A stretch of 14,898 nucleotides of DNA, taken from positions 1 to 14,898 of the forward strand of contig JAKAJW010000141.1 in the NCBI GenBank assembly GCA_021813645.1, read 5' to 3'. This DNA is from Pseudomonadota bacterium. GTDB taxonomy: Bacteria > Pseudomonadota > Alphaproteobacteria > Rhodobacterales > Rhodobacteraceae. The position numbers and the translations under genes were made by a program. Positions 6,526 to 12,988 of this stretch are shown piece after piece. The notes below the pieces were generated by a model that worked only from the letters and a program-made list of their open reading frames with translations, was not told where the DNA came from and made no database searches. Positions within the stretch are counted from its first letter, which is position 1, and each line of letters starts with the position of its first letter.

Positions 6526-8217
6526 TCAGCCGGCGGTGACCGCGACGCTGTGATTGGGCTCGATCGTCACCGTGCCCTTGCGCTTGAGCCAGCTTTCGAC
6601 GACCTCCCAGATCGGCGGGCCTTCGGTGCCCTGATTGACGCTGGCCCAGCCGGCGACGACATAGGTCTTGGCCGGATCGACCGGCGCGCCGGTCTTCAAG
6701 AGCGTCATGTTCGACAGCCTTTCGCCCTGTTTCTTGGTGACGTCGATCGCATAGCCCATGCCGCCGACCCGCACCATGTCGCCGCCCTGCTGGTAATAGG
6801 GGTCGGGGTTGAAGAGGTTGTCGGCCACGTCCTCGAGGATCGCCTTCAATTGCGCCCCGGTCATCTCGCTGCGATAGCAGTTCGGATAGGTCATCGCGGT
6901 GGCGTTGTAGAGATCCTCGCGGGTGATCGGCTGGCCGGCGATCACGCTCGGCCCCCAGCGGAAGCCGGGCGACAGGGCGATATCGGCCTCGCGCTCTTCG
7001 ATCATCGCGTTGCAGATCAGATCGTCCCAGGTGCCGTTGAAATTGCCGCGGCGGTAGAGCAGGCCGCCGGTGTGGCCGATCACCTCGGCCATCTCCTTCT
7101 CATAGGGCGCGCGCTGCGCGGCGACCAGCTTGGCCATCTCGGCATCCGGCGCGATCACGTCGGAGAAGATCGGGATCAGCTTGTGGCGGAAGGCCTTGAT
7201 CTCCTTGCCCTGCACGTCGAGGTCGAGCCGGGTGATGAACTTGCCGTTCGACCCCGAGGCGATCAGCATGGTCTTGCCGACCATCACCGGCTCGGGCAGC
7301 GCGTCATGGGTATGGCCGGTCAGGATCACGTCGATCCCCGCGACCCGGCCGGCCAGCTTGCGGTCGACGTCGAAGCCGTTGTGCGACAGCAGCACGACCA
7401 GATCGGCGCCCTTGCCGCGCACCTCCTGCACCATCTGGGCGATGCGATCCTCGCGGATGCCGAAGCTGAGATCGGGGAACATCCCTTTCGGATTGGCCAC
7501 CGGCAGATAGGGGAAGGCCTGGCCGATCACCGCGATCTGCACGCCGCCACGCTCGAAGATCTTATAGGGGTCGTAGGCGGGTTCGTCCCAGGTGGCGTCG
7601 AAGATATTGGCCCCCAGGAAGGGGAAGCCGAGGCCCTTGACGATCTCCTTCACCCGGTCGATGCCGAGGGTGAATTCCCAATGCGAGGTCATCGCGTCGG
7701 GCTTCAGCGCGCCCATCGCGTTGACCATGTCCTGGCCCTGGGTCTTCAGCACGGTATAGGAGCCGTGCCAGGTGTCGCCGCCGTCCAACAGCAGCGCCTC
7801 CGGCCGGGCGGCGCGGATCGCCTTGACCACGGTGGCGATGCGATCGAAGCCGCCCATCTTGCCGTAGCCTTTAGCCAGGGCGTCGAAGTCGAGATAGGTC
7901 AGCGCATAGGCCTCTGGGCTGCCCGGCTTCAAGTTGTAGAGCTTGAGGAAATCGGCCCCGGTGACATGCGGCGGCAGCCCCTTGTCGGCGCCGACGCCCA
8001 GGTTCGTCTCGGGCTCGCGGAACCAGTCGGGGACCAGCTGGCCGTGGCTGTCGGTGATGTGGATCAGGGTGACATTGCCGAGCGTGTCGAATTCCAGCAG
8101 CTTGTCCTGGCTCAGCGCCTGCTGCGCGGCGAGCCGCGACCAACGGCCGACGCCATCCGCGCCCCAGATCGCCGAGGCCGCCACCGCCGCCTGCAGAAAG
8201 TCACGCCGCGAAATCAT
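6526..8217 (-). CDS. soxB: SoxB, dimanganese thiosulfohydrolase of the Sox pathway
   Basis: A 563-residue periplasmic enzyme that hydrolyses the terminal sulfone of SoxY-bound thiocysteine-S-sulfate (or sulfonate) and releases sulfate. It starts with a Tat signal, SRRDFLQAAVAA, as expected for a cofactor-containing enzyme exported folded. The calcineurin-like metallophosphatase motifs are all present: DSHGQ (56-60), GGDTWHGS (146-153), SHWEFT (178-183, the GNHE-like site), SHNGFD (278-283) and GHTHDALP (301-308). A 5'-nucleotidase-type C-terminal domain follows, with NCYRSEMTGAQLKAILE and YVVAGWASVNQG. Length is as usual for SoxB. GGAGG lies about 8 nt before the ATG. It follows soxA after an 84-bp gap containing two hairpins and precedes the SoxT-like gene. 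soxCD, which follows soxB in Paracoccus-type clusters, is absent. Confidence 0.98.
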   Translation of the reverse strand: MISRRDFLQAAVAASAIWGADGVGRWSRLAAQQALSQDKLLEFDTLGNVTLIHITDSHGQLVPDWFREPETNLGVGADKGLPPHVTGADFLKLYNLKPGSPEAYALTYLDFDALAKGYGKMGGFDRIATVVKAIRAARPEALLLDGGDTWHGSYTVLKTQGQDMVNAMGALKPDAMTSHWEFTLGIDRVKEIVKGLGFPFLGANIFDATWDEPAYDPYKIFERGGVQIAVIGQAFPYLPVANPKGMFPDLSFGIREDRIAQMVQEVRGKGADLVVLLSHNGFDVDRKLAGRVAGIDVILTGHTHDALPEPVMVGKTMLIASGSNGKFITRLDLDVQGKEIKAFRHKLIPIFSDVIAPDAEMAKLVAAQRAPYEKEMAEVIGHTGGLLYRRGNFNGTWDDLICNAMIEEREADIALSPGFRWGPSVIAGQPITREDLYNATAMTYPNCYRSEMTGAQLKAILEDVADNLFNPDPYYQQGGDMVRVGGMGYAIDVTKKQGERLSNMTLLKTGAPVDPAKTYVVAGWASVNQGTEGPPIWEVVESWLKRKGTVTIEPNHSVAVTAG

Positions 8218-8248
8218 CCCATCGCCTCCGCACCCGATGTTGGAAACA

Positions 8249-8270
8249 GGGCGGGCCCGAAGGCCCGCCC
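8249..8270 (-). repeat. Intercistronic hairpin with C(UUCG)G tetraloop, soxA-soxB
   Basis: Arms 8249-8257 and 8262-8270 are perfect 9-bp complements around a 4-nt loop that reads TTCG on the transcribed (minus) strand, closed by C-G: the exceptionally stable UUCG tetraloop. No long U-tract follows (TGTTTCC), so it may act as partial terminator, RNA-decay barrier or processing site rather than as a full terminator. Confidence 0.6.
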
Positions 8271-8271
8271 A

Positions 8272-8304
8272 TGATCGCGAAACCCGTCCGTCGCGACGGG
8301 ATCA
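8272..8304 (-). repeat. Second hairpin at the end of soxA
   Basis: CCCGTC (8283-8288) pairs with GACGGG (8295-8300), with outer arms TGATC (8272-8276) and GATCA (8300-8304) overlapping the soxA stop. It lies directly before the UUCG hairpin in the transcript, giving a tandem structure between soxA and soxB. Confidence 0.4.
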
Positions 8305-9171
8305 GGGCCGAACCGCGACGCCCTCGACCGAAAGGCCGTTGCCGCGCGAGGCGACGTAGAGCTCCAGCGCATGCAACTCGGGCGAGCCGGGCTGGAAGCT
8401 TTCGGCGCGGGTGTCCCGGATGCAGCCGTAGAAGCGTTCCTGCGTCGACACCAACCGGGCGGCGCTGAGCCGATAGGTCGGGAAGCCGTTGATCTGGCCC
8501 TGCGAGAGGTGGTCGCCGCGGATATGGTCGCCGAAGTGATCCTCGTGGCAGTTGGCGCAGGACAGTTGGAGGCTGCCGAAGCGGGTGTAGTAAAGCTTTT
8601 CGCCCTCTTCCCAGAACGGCTTGGCGGCGCCGTCGGTCTTCACGTTCACCGGCATGCCGCGCGACTGCACCGAGATGGCGGCGGTCATCACCACCATCTT
8701 GTTGTCCTTCCAGCCCCAGGCCTTGGCGCCCATCCGGTTGGTGCGGCAGTCGTTGATGTAATCCTCCATCGACCAGAGCTGGCCGGCCTTGTTCACCTTC
8801 GGCATGGTGGCGCGGACACCCTTCATGCTTTCGATGCCGTTATGGCAGGAGGCGCAGGACTTTCCGGCGGTGCCGTCGACCGTATTCCAGAGCTTGTCGC
8901 CCTCGTCGACCGCCGTCATGCCGGGGTTGGAAAAGTCGTCCTCTTCCATCGTCTGGGTGGTCGGGTCGCGGAAGAGCCAACCCGAATAGATCGTCTTCAG
9001 ACCCGGAATATTGGCCGGCGCCGGCGCCTTCGTGGTCATCGCCATCCCATCGATGACCAGCTTCGCGTCCGGATTCCAGTCCTGCCCTGCCGCCGAGGCG
9101 GGGCCAGCCAGCCCCAGCCCGGCGAGACCCGCCAGGGCAAGCGCGGCCACCGTCGTTTTGCGCAATTTCAT
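8302..9171 (-). CDS. soxA: SoxA, diheme c-type cytochrome subunit of SoxAX
   Basis: A 289-residue periplasmic cytochrome that with SoxX couples thiosulfate oxidatively to the SoxY thiol. A Sec signal (MKLRKTTVAALALAGLAG, cleavage near ASA-AG) is followed by two heme sites, CASCH (106-110) and CANCH (205-209), so it is the two-heme type. C250 in RFYGCIRDTR is the conserved Cys that forms the catalytic persulfide ligand of the second heme. C142 in NDCRTNR is at the place expected for the distal Cys ligand of the first heme. The start at 9169-9171 is chosen for its signal peptide and the GGGAGGAGAGAGG upstream; the open frame extends 40 codons further without any coding character. It follows soxZ after 37 bp and is separated from soxB by two hairpins. 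Confidence 0.97.
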   Translation of the reverse strand: MKLRKTTVAALALAGLAGLGLAGPASAAGQDWNPDAKLVIDGMAMTTKAPAPANIPGLKTIYSGWLFRDPTTQTMEEDDFSNPGMTAVDEGDKLWNTVDGTAGKSCASCHNGIESMKGVRATMPKVNKAGQLWSMEDYINDCRTNRMGAKAWGWKDNKMVVMTAAISVQSRGMPVNVKTDGAAKPFWEEGEKLYYTRFGSLQLSCANCHEDHFGDHIRGDHLSQGQINGFPTYRLSAARLVSTQERFYGCIRDTRAESFQPGSPELHALELYVASRGNGLSVEGVAVRP

Positions 9172-9208
9172 CCTCTCTCCTCCCTGACGAGTGTGAAATC
9201 GGCTGCGA

Positions 9209-9535
9209 TTAGCCGAGCGCGATGGACTTCTTGTCGGTGTAGACGGTGCCGTCGTCGTCATACCACTTGAAGACGAATTCGCCGGCCGCATCGATCTTGG
9301 CGTCGAATTCGAAATAGGGGTTCGCCGAGACGGCGGGATCGATCGCGACGTCGATCACGTTCTTGCCGTTGAAGTCGCAGGTGAAGCGGTGAATGATCTC
9401 GCGCGGGATCGGCTTGCCGTCCTTGTCCTTGGTGAAGCCCGTGACCATCGGGTGGCTAATCAGCGTCTTGATGGTGAAGACCTCGCCCGCCTTGGCGCTG
9501 GCCGGCACTTTCACGCGCGGAATGACGTTATCCAT
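9209..9535 (-). CDS. soxZ: SoxZ, sulfur-carrier partner of SoxY
   Basis: A 108-residue immunoglobulin-like protein that forms the SoxYZ heterodimer, which carries sulfur intermediates between the Sox enzymes in the periplasm. The family pattern is plain: PRVKVPASAKAGEVFTIKTLISHPM (6-30), GKPIPREIIHRFTCDFNG (40-57), NPYFEFDAKIDAAGEFVFKWYDDDG (72-96) and a final DKKSIALG. It has no signal peptide, as usual, because it is exported together with Tat-dependent SoxY. A GGGAGAGAG ribosome-binding site precedes the ATG. It lies 23 bp after soxY and 37 bp before soxA. A single Cys (C53) is present, as in many SoxZ. Confidence 0.97.
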   Translation of the reverse strand: MDNVIPRVKVPASAKAGEVFTIKTLISHPMVTGFTKDKDGKPIPREIIHRFTCDFNGKNVIDVAIDPAVSANPYFEFDAKIDAAGEFVFKWYDDDGTVYTDKKSIALG

Positions 9536-9558
9536 CTGTTCTCTCTCCCGATCCGGTC

Positions 9559-9978
9559 TCAGCCACCGCAGCCGCCGACCGTGACCTTGATGGTCATCGC
9601 GGCCTTCTTGAACGACCCGTCGGCCATCTTGGCGATCGCCGAGACTTCCTGGGTCTGGGCCAGCCGGATCCGCGTCGCCGCTTTCTGGCTGCCGGCCATC
9701 GGGCCGAAGTTGAAGGTGCAGACCGCCGGCGTCGGGTTGTTCGGCGCGATCACCAGGATCGCGGTCGCGCCGGGGGCGTCGACCGTGATCGGCACGGTGT
9801 TGCCGTTCTCGGCGATCTCGGGCGCGGTCAGGGTCACCCCGCCAGTGCCGACCGACGCCCCGCCGGTGAACTGGTTGACCACATCGTCGACGGCCGATGC
9901 CTCGGCGCGCGGGGCGAGGACGGCGAGTGCCACCCCCCCGGCGCCGACGGCAAGAACCTCACGTCTAGAAAGCCTCAT
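9559..9978 (-). CDS. soxY: SoxY, covalent sulfur-carrier protein
   Basis: A 139-residue carrier whose C-terminal GGCGG tail (C137) holds thiosulfate and its products as a thiol adduct on a flexible arm that visits SoxAX and SoxB. A Tat signal (SRREVLAVGAGGVALAVLA) with cleavage near AEA-S begins the protein. The VxLTAPEIAENGNTVPITVDAP segment and KAATRIRLAQTQEVSAIAKMADG are family hallmarks. An additional Cys (C87, AVCTFNFGP) is in the usual strand, where most SoxY proteins have small or aromatic residues, and could be functionally neutral. GGGAGTGAGA precedes the ATG. The gene follows soxX after 37 bp, within which a small hairpin (10002-10015) lies directly at the soxX stop. Confidence 0.97.
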   Translation of the reverse strand: MRLSRREVLAVGAGGVALAVLAPRAEASAVDDVVNQFTGGASVGTGGVTLTAPEIAENGNTVPITVDAPGATAILVIAPNNPTPAVCTFNFGPMAGSQKAATRIRLAQTQEVSAIAKMADGSFKKAAMTIKVTVGGCGG

Positions 9979-10015
9979 GTCTCACTCCCTGGCTCGCGTT
10001 CGGGGCTCGCGCCCC

Positions 10016-10489
10016 TCAGTCCTTGAATGTCTCGAGAAGCGCGACCACATCCTCGACCTGCTGCGGGGTCAGGATCGGGGTGATCGTCTTGGCCGGCTTG
10101 GCGGTATAACCGTCGCCCGGGCGGATGATGTCGGCCACGTTGTAGAACGAGGGCATCATGGAATCGGGGAAATGCTTCTTGGCGTTCACCACGATGCCGC
10201 GCAGCTGCGCCACGGTGTAGCGCGAGGCGACGCCATCGAGCGAGGGGCCGATGTTGCCGGGCTCGGGGAACTTCGCCCAGCCGGACGCCGCGTGGCACGC
10301 GATGCAATTGCCCATCGAGCGCGTGGTGGCGACCTTCAGGCCGTCGGCCGGGTTGCCCGCCACCGAGGTGAGCGGCTGAGCTACGGCGCCGTCGTCACTG
10401 AATTTCACGTCGTTCGGCAGCGTATCGGCGACCGCAATCGTAGCCACAATAGCGGCGGCGATCGCAACTGGTGCGATGCGTCGATGCAT
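10016..10489 (-). CDS. soxX: SoxX, monoheme c-type cytochrome subunit of SoxAX
   Basis: A 157-residue periplasmic cytochrome c that accepts electrons from SoxA. A Sec signal with an AVA-D cleavage site (about residue 21) precedes the mature protein. The heme site is CIACH (62-66), followed by the class-typical GNIGPSLDGV (78-87) and DSMMPSFY (109-116), where a Met (M111 or M112) is the sixth heme ligand. RPGDGYTAKPAKTITPILTPQQVEDVVALLETFKD closes the domain. The ATG at 10487-10489 is preferred to upstream in-frame starts because of the signal peptide and GGAGGACACC in front. It is the first gene of soxXYZAB; a terminator and a probable promoter region separate it from soxW. Confidence 0.97.
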   Translation of the reverse strand: MHRRIAPVAIAAAIVATIAVADTLPNDVKFSDDGAVAQPLTSVAGNPADGLKVATTRSMGNCIACHAASGWAKFPEPGNIGPSLDGVASRYTVAQLRGIVVNAKKHFPDSMMPSFYNVADIIRPGDGYTAKPAKTITPILTPQQVEDVVALLETFKD

Positions 10490-10576
10490 CGGTGTCCTCC
10501 CTGACATCCCCAGATCGGGTCGGCTTCTCCCAGGCCTCCCCTGATTTAGTGGTAACAAGCAGATCACAATTTCGCC
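10490..10576 (-). promoter_or_regulatory. soxX leader and probable promoter/SoxR-type control region
   Basis: Downstream of the soxW terminator the minus strand holds an AT-richer patch (about 10541-10572) with TTGTGA (10567-10572) and TAAATC (10546-10551) about 15 bp apart, then a purine-rich leader to soxX. In Paracoccus and Pseudaminobacter the soxW-soxX gap is a known SoxR operator region; the equivalent role here is inferred from position. Confidence 0.4.
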
Positions 10577-10601
10577 AAGAAAAAAATGCCACCGGCGGCA
10601 T
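10577..10601 (-). terminator. Intrinsic terminator after soxW
   Basis: On the minus strand AUGCCG pairs with UGGCAU around a CCGG loop (10586-10601; one G-U pair) and is followed immediately by a run of seven U (one belonging to the stem end) and CUU. It starts about 33 bp after the soxW stop and is the clearest rho-independent terminator in the window. It separates soxVW transcription from soxXYZAB. Confidence 0.75.
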
Positions 10602-10633
10602 ATGATTTCCCGGCAAGTCGCCGGATCGCTCGG

Positions 10634-11206
10634 TCAGTTCGACTCATCCATTTGAAAATGCTCGGCGAAATAACGCTGGAACGGCACGCCCTCGCGATAA
10701 ACGTGATCGCGAATATACGTGAACATGGCCAGGGTCGTGTTCTTGCCGAAGGCGCCCGGCATCACCATCGCCGCGGCCTGCACGGCGGTTTTCCCCGGCG
10801 GCACCTCCTCCGGCAGGAAGATCAGGGTGGGGGTGAAGGCGATTCCCCAGCGCAGCGCCATCTCCTTCTCGGGCAGCACCTTGCCGTCGAAGTCAGTCAC
10901 CTGCCGGTCGCCCCAGAGATTGAGCTGATCGACGAAATAGGTTTCGCGGATGATCTTGTCGATCGCCGGTGTGGGGAAGACCACCTCCTGCATCTTCTTG
11001 CAGTAGATGCAGCCGCGCTGCTCGATCATGATGAGCAGCCGCTTGTGCTGGGAATTGGCCTCGGCCAGATCGTCGCGCAGGTCGAGGAAGGTGTCCTGCA
11101 GCCAGGTCGGCTTGTGCAGCCCGTCATCGCCGAGCGGCACGACGGCCCGGGCGGCGCCGGCGGCCAGGGCGAGGGTCAGGGCAAAGGCTACGGCAAGCGG
11201 ACGCAT
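10634..11206 (-). CDS. soxW: SoxW, periplasmic thioredoxin
   Basis: A 190-residue thioredoxin-fold protein. In Sox clusters SoxW receives electrons from SoxV in the periplasm and helps keep the SoxYZ carrier and other thiols reduced. A signal peptide (to about AARA-V, residue 21) precedes the domain. The redox site is CIYC (66-69) in IEQRGCIYCKKMQEVVF, and the cis-Pro loop is FTPTLIF (124-130). Length is usual for SoxW. The ATG at 11204-11206 has GGGAGGT about 8 nt upstream. The same frame stays open far upstream, but that part is a shadow of soxV and carries no signal or domain. It lies 20 bp after soxV and is followed by a terminator. Confidence 0.95.
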   Translation of the reverse strand: MRPLAVAFALTLALAAGAARAVVPLGDDGLHKPTWLQDTFLDLRDDLAEANSQHKRLLIMIEQRGCIYCKKMQEVVFPTPAIDKIIRETYFVDQLNLWGDRQVTDFDGKVLPEKEMALRWGIAFTPTLIFLPEEVPPGKTAVQAAAMVMPGAFGKNTTLAMFTYIRDHVYREGVPFQRYFAEHFQMDESN

Positions 11207-11226
11207 CGAGACCTCCCAGGTAGATG

Positions 11227-11976
11227 TCAGAGCAGCGTGCTTTCCCAATCGAAATGGCGGACCAGGAAATCCGAGATGTAGTTGACCGAATCGGTCGCGA
11301 TCAGCACGGCGAAGAGGATCAGCATAACCCCCATCACCTTTTCGACATAACCGAGATAGCGCCGGTTGCGCGCCACCCAGGCCAGGAAGGGCCGCGCGAA
11401 GAGCGAGGCCAGGATGAAGGGCAGTGTCATCGCCAGGCCGTAGACCAGAAGCAGGGCCCCGCCGTGCAGCAGGTTGCCGGTGCCGGAGGCGACGAACAGG
11501 ATCGCGGCCAGCGCCGGGCCCACGCAGGGCGTCCAGCCGAAGCCGAAGGCGAGGCCCATCACATAGGCGCCGAACACCGTCGCCGGATCGGTTTTCGCGT
11601 CTAGCCGGGCCTCGCGATAGAGGAAGGGCAGGCGCAAAATCCCGAGGAAATGCAAGCCGAAGACCAGAAGGACGGCGGCGGCCAGCCAGGACAGCTGCGC
11701 CTTCCAGGCCAGGAAGGCCGAGCCGACCGCGGTGGCCCCGAGGCCGAGCAGGACGAAGATGGTGGTGACGCCCAGCGCGAAGGCCGTGGCCGAAAGCACC
11801 AGCCGCCGCTGCGCGCCGGGGGCCAGGGCGACCGCGGTGCCGTCGCCCTTCAACTCCTGCATCGAGATACCGGCCATGTAGCACAGGTAGAAGGGCACCA
11901 TGGGCAGGATGCAGGGAGACAGGAAGGAGAGTAGCCCTGCCAGGGCGGCACCACCGAAAGAGACGCTCAAACCCAT
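11227..11976 (-). CDS. soxV: SoxV, CcdA-type inner-membrane thiol electron transporter
   Basis: A 249-residue CcdA/DsbD-beta-type membrane protein that carries reducing equivalents from cytoplasmic thioredoxin to periplasmic SoxW. The two redox Cys are in the symmetric motifs LSPCILP (C22) and TPCVGP (C151), each at a membrane helix, and six hydrophobic helices can be traced. The GLAFGFGWTPCVGPALAAIL stretch is typical of the family. GGCGGAG lies before the ATG. The gene is the first of soxVW, diverges from soxS across 68 bp and ends 20 bp before soxW. A CcdA for cytochrome c maturation would look alike, but position next to soxW and soxS makes SoxV the right call. Confidence 0.95.
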   Translation of the reverse strand: MGLSVSFGGAALAGLLSFLSPCILPMVPFYLCYMAGISMQELKGDGTAVALAPGAQRRLVLSATAFALGVTTIFVLLGLGATAVGSAFLAWKAQLSWLAAAVLLVFGLHFLGILRLPFLYREARLDAKTDPATVFGAYVMGLAFGFGWTPCVGPALAAILFVASGTGNLLHGGALLLVYGLAMTLPFILASLFARPFLAWVARNRRYLGYVEKVMGVMLILFAVLIATDSVNYISDFLVRHFDWESTLL

Positions 11977-12044
11977 CCGAGCTCCGCCTTGCTGTTGCGC
12001 TCAATAGTCCATAAACTGCATATATTCTTAGCGAGGCGTCAACG
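11977..12044. promoter_or_regulatory. soxS-soxV divergent promoter/operator region
   Basis: The 68-bp gap between two divergent starts contains a stretch of about 70% A+T (12003-12031), which stands out in this GC-rich DNA, including CATAAACTGC and CATATATTCTTAG. It must hold promoters for both directions. The same intergenic position is the SoxR-binding sv site in studied sox clusters. No perfect operator palindrome could be identified by eye. The word TTCTT(A/G)GCGA occurs here (12025-12034) and, inverted, in the soxW-soxX gap (10572-10581). Confidence 0.5.
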
Positions 12045-12431
12045 ATGCTGTTCAACCGTCGTTCGAGTCTGACCTGGGCGGCGGCAGCGGTCTTGGCCGC
12101 GACGCTGGGAAATACCGCCCATGCGGCCACGCCGCTTCGCCTCATCATGTTCGAGCAGGACGGCTGCCCCTGGTGCGCCCGCTGGAACCAGGAGATCGGC
12201 CCGATCTATCCGAAGACCACCGAGGGCGAAGCGGCGCCGCTCACCCGCCTCGACATCCACGCCGCCCTGCCGAACGGGATCGACCTGGTTCGCAAGCCCC
12301 AGTTCACGCCGACCTTCGTGTTGCTGGAGGACGGCAAGGAAGTCGGCCGGATCGAGGGCTATCCCGGCGCCGATTTCTTCTGGGGCTTGCTCGACCGGCT
12401 GCTGAGCAAGGCCACCCCGCCCAAGGCGTGA
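12045..12431 (+). CDS. soxS: SoxS, periplasmic thioredoxin-like thiol reductase
   Basis: A 128-residue exported thioredoxin-fold protein. In Paracoccus pantotrophus SoxS reduces and so reactivates oxidised SoxYZ. A signal peptide (cleavage near AHA-AT, residue 27) is followed by FEQDGCPWCARW with the redox motif CPWC (41-44), and the cis-Pro loop is FTPTFVL (87-93), then EVGRIEGYPGADFFWGLLDRLL. The short domain with few residues after the last helix is typical of SoxS rather than SoxW. GCGAGG lies about 9 nt before the ATG. It is divergent from soxV and followed after 34 bp by a DUF302 gene on the same strand. soxR, its usual neighbour, is absent from the window. Confidence 0.93.
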   Translation: MLFNRRSSLTWAAAAVLAATLGNTAHAATPLRLIMFEQDGCPWCARWNQEIGPIYPKTTEGEAAPLTRLDIHAALPNGIDLVRKPQFTPTFVLLEDGKEVGRIEGYPGADFFWGLLDRLLSKATPPKA

Positions 12432-12465
12432 TCGCGCCGAGACGCTGCAAAAGGAGGACCGCCCG

Positions 12466-12933
12466 ATGACGACCCGCCAGAAGTCCGCCAAGTCGCCGCT
12501 CGCCCTGGTTCTGACCGGCGCCCTGGCCCTCGCCGCCGGCCCGGCGGCCGCCGCCGAGCCAAGCGTCGTCACGGTGCAGGACAGTTTCGACAACGTGACC
12601 TTCGCGGTTCAGAACGCGATCACCAACGCCGGTCTGGTCATCGACACGGTGAGCCACACCGGCGACATGCTCAAGCGCACCGGCGCCGATGTCGGCTCGA
12701 CCAAGCCGCTTTTCCTGCATGCCGACGTCTTCAGCTTCTGCTCGGCCGTCGTCAGCCGCGAGGTGATGACGGCCGATGCGATGAACATCCAATACTGCCC
12801 CTACCACATCTTCGTCGCCGAACTGCCGGACAAGCCTGGCACCATCCTAGTCGGCCACGAGGTCTACCCGCACGGGGTGATGGACAAGGTGAACGCCCTG
12901 CTCGACGGCATCATCAAGGACGCGCTGAACTGA
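12466..12933 (+). CDS. Exported DUF302-family protein downstream of soxS
   Basis: A 155-residue protein with a signal peptide (cleavage near AAAA-EP, residue 30) and one DUF302 domain. The domain core can be seen as FDNVTFAVQNAITNAGLVI (41-59, the usual s.eet...l...l...Gf.v), LFLHADVFSFCS (82-93) and IFVAELPDKPGTILVGHEVYPHG (115-137). Two Cys (C92 in FCS, C111 in YCPYH) lie at the positions where many DUF302 proteins have FCn and lPCr, and could form a disulfide or bind a sulfur species. DUF302 proteins have no established reaction, but several occur beside sulfur-oxidation genes. AAGGAGG lies 8 nt upstream, so translation should be strong, and it probably shares a transcript with soxS. It converges on the second DUF302 gene. 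Confidence 0.82.
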   Translation: MTTRQKSAKSPLALVLTGALALAAGPAAAAEPSVVTVQDSFDNVTFAVQNAITNAGLVIDTVSHTGDMLKRTGADVGSTKPLFLHADVFSFCSAVVSREVMTADAMNIQYCPYHIFVAELPDKPGTILVGHEVYPHGVMDKVNALLDGIIKDALN

Positions 12934-12951
12934 GCGCGGCGCAGGCCGCGC
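12934..12951. terminator. Hairpin at the end of the soxS-DUF302 unit
   Basis: GCGCGGC (12934-12940) and GCCGCGC (12945-12951) form a perfect 7-bp stem around GCAG, beginning directly after the DUF302 stop codon and lying between two convergent genes. No U-tract follows, so terminator action is inferred from position. Confidence 0.4.
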
Positions 12952-12988
12952 CCCTCAGAACGCGCCCCGCCCAGCGAACGCACCCCGC

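Noticed and set aside
6469..8274. A 601-codon open frame on the plus strand opposite soxB
   Set aside because: It is the antisense shadow of soxB in GC-rich DNA: the product is a His/Asp/Gly/Val-rich string with no domain and no ribosome-binding site, and soxB on the other strand is unmistakable.
9172..9291. A 40-codon N-terminal extension of SoxA
   Set aside because: It overlaps soxZ out of frame and precedes a perfect signal peptide with its own ribosome-binding site.
9389..10504. A 371-codon plus-strand frame opposite soxZ, soxY and soxX
   Set aside because: Shadow of three clearly recognised sox genes; no domain and no ribosome-binding site.
10634..12148. A 504-codon minus-strand frame that would fuse a long N-terminal part to SoxW
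   Set aside because: The upstream part lies out of frame within soxV and reads as low-complexity Arg/Ala/Pro sequence. SoxW has its own signal peptide and ribosome-binding site at 11206.
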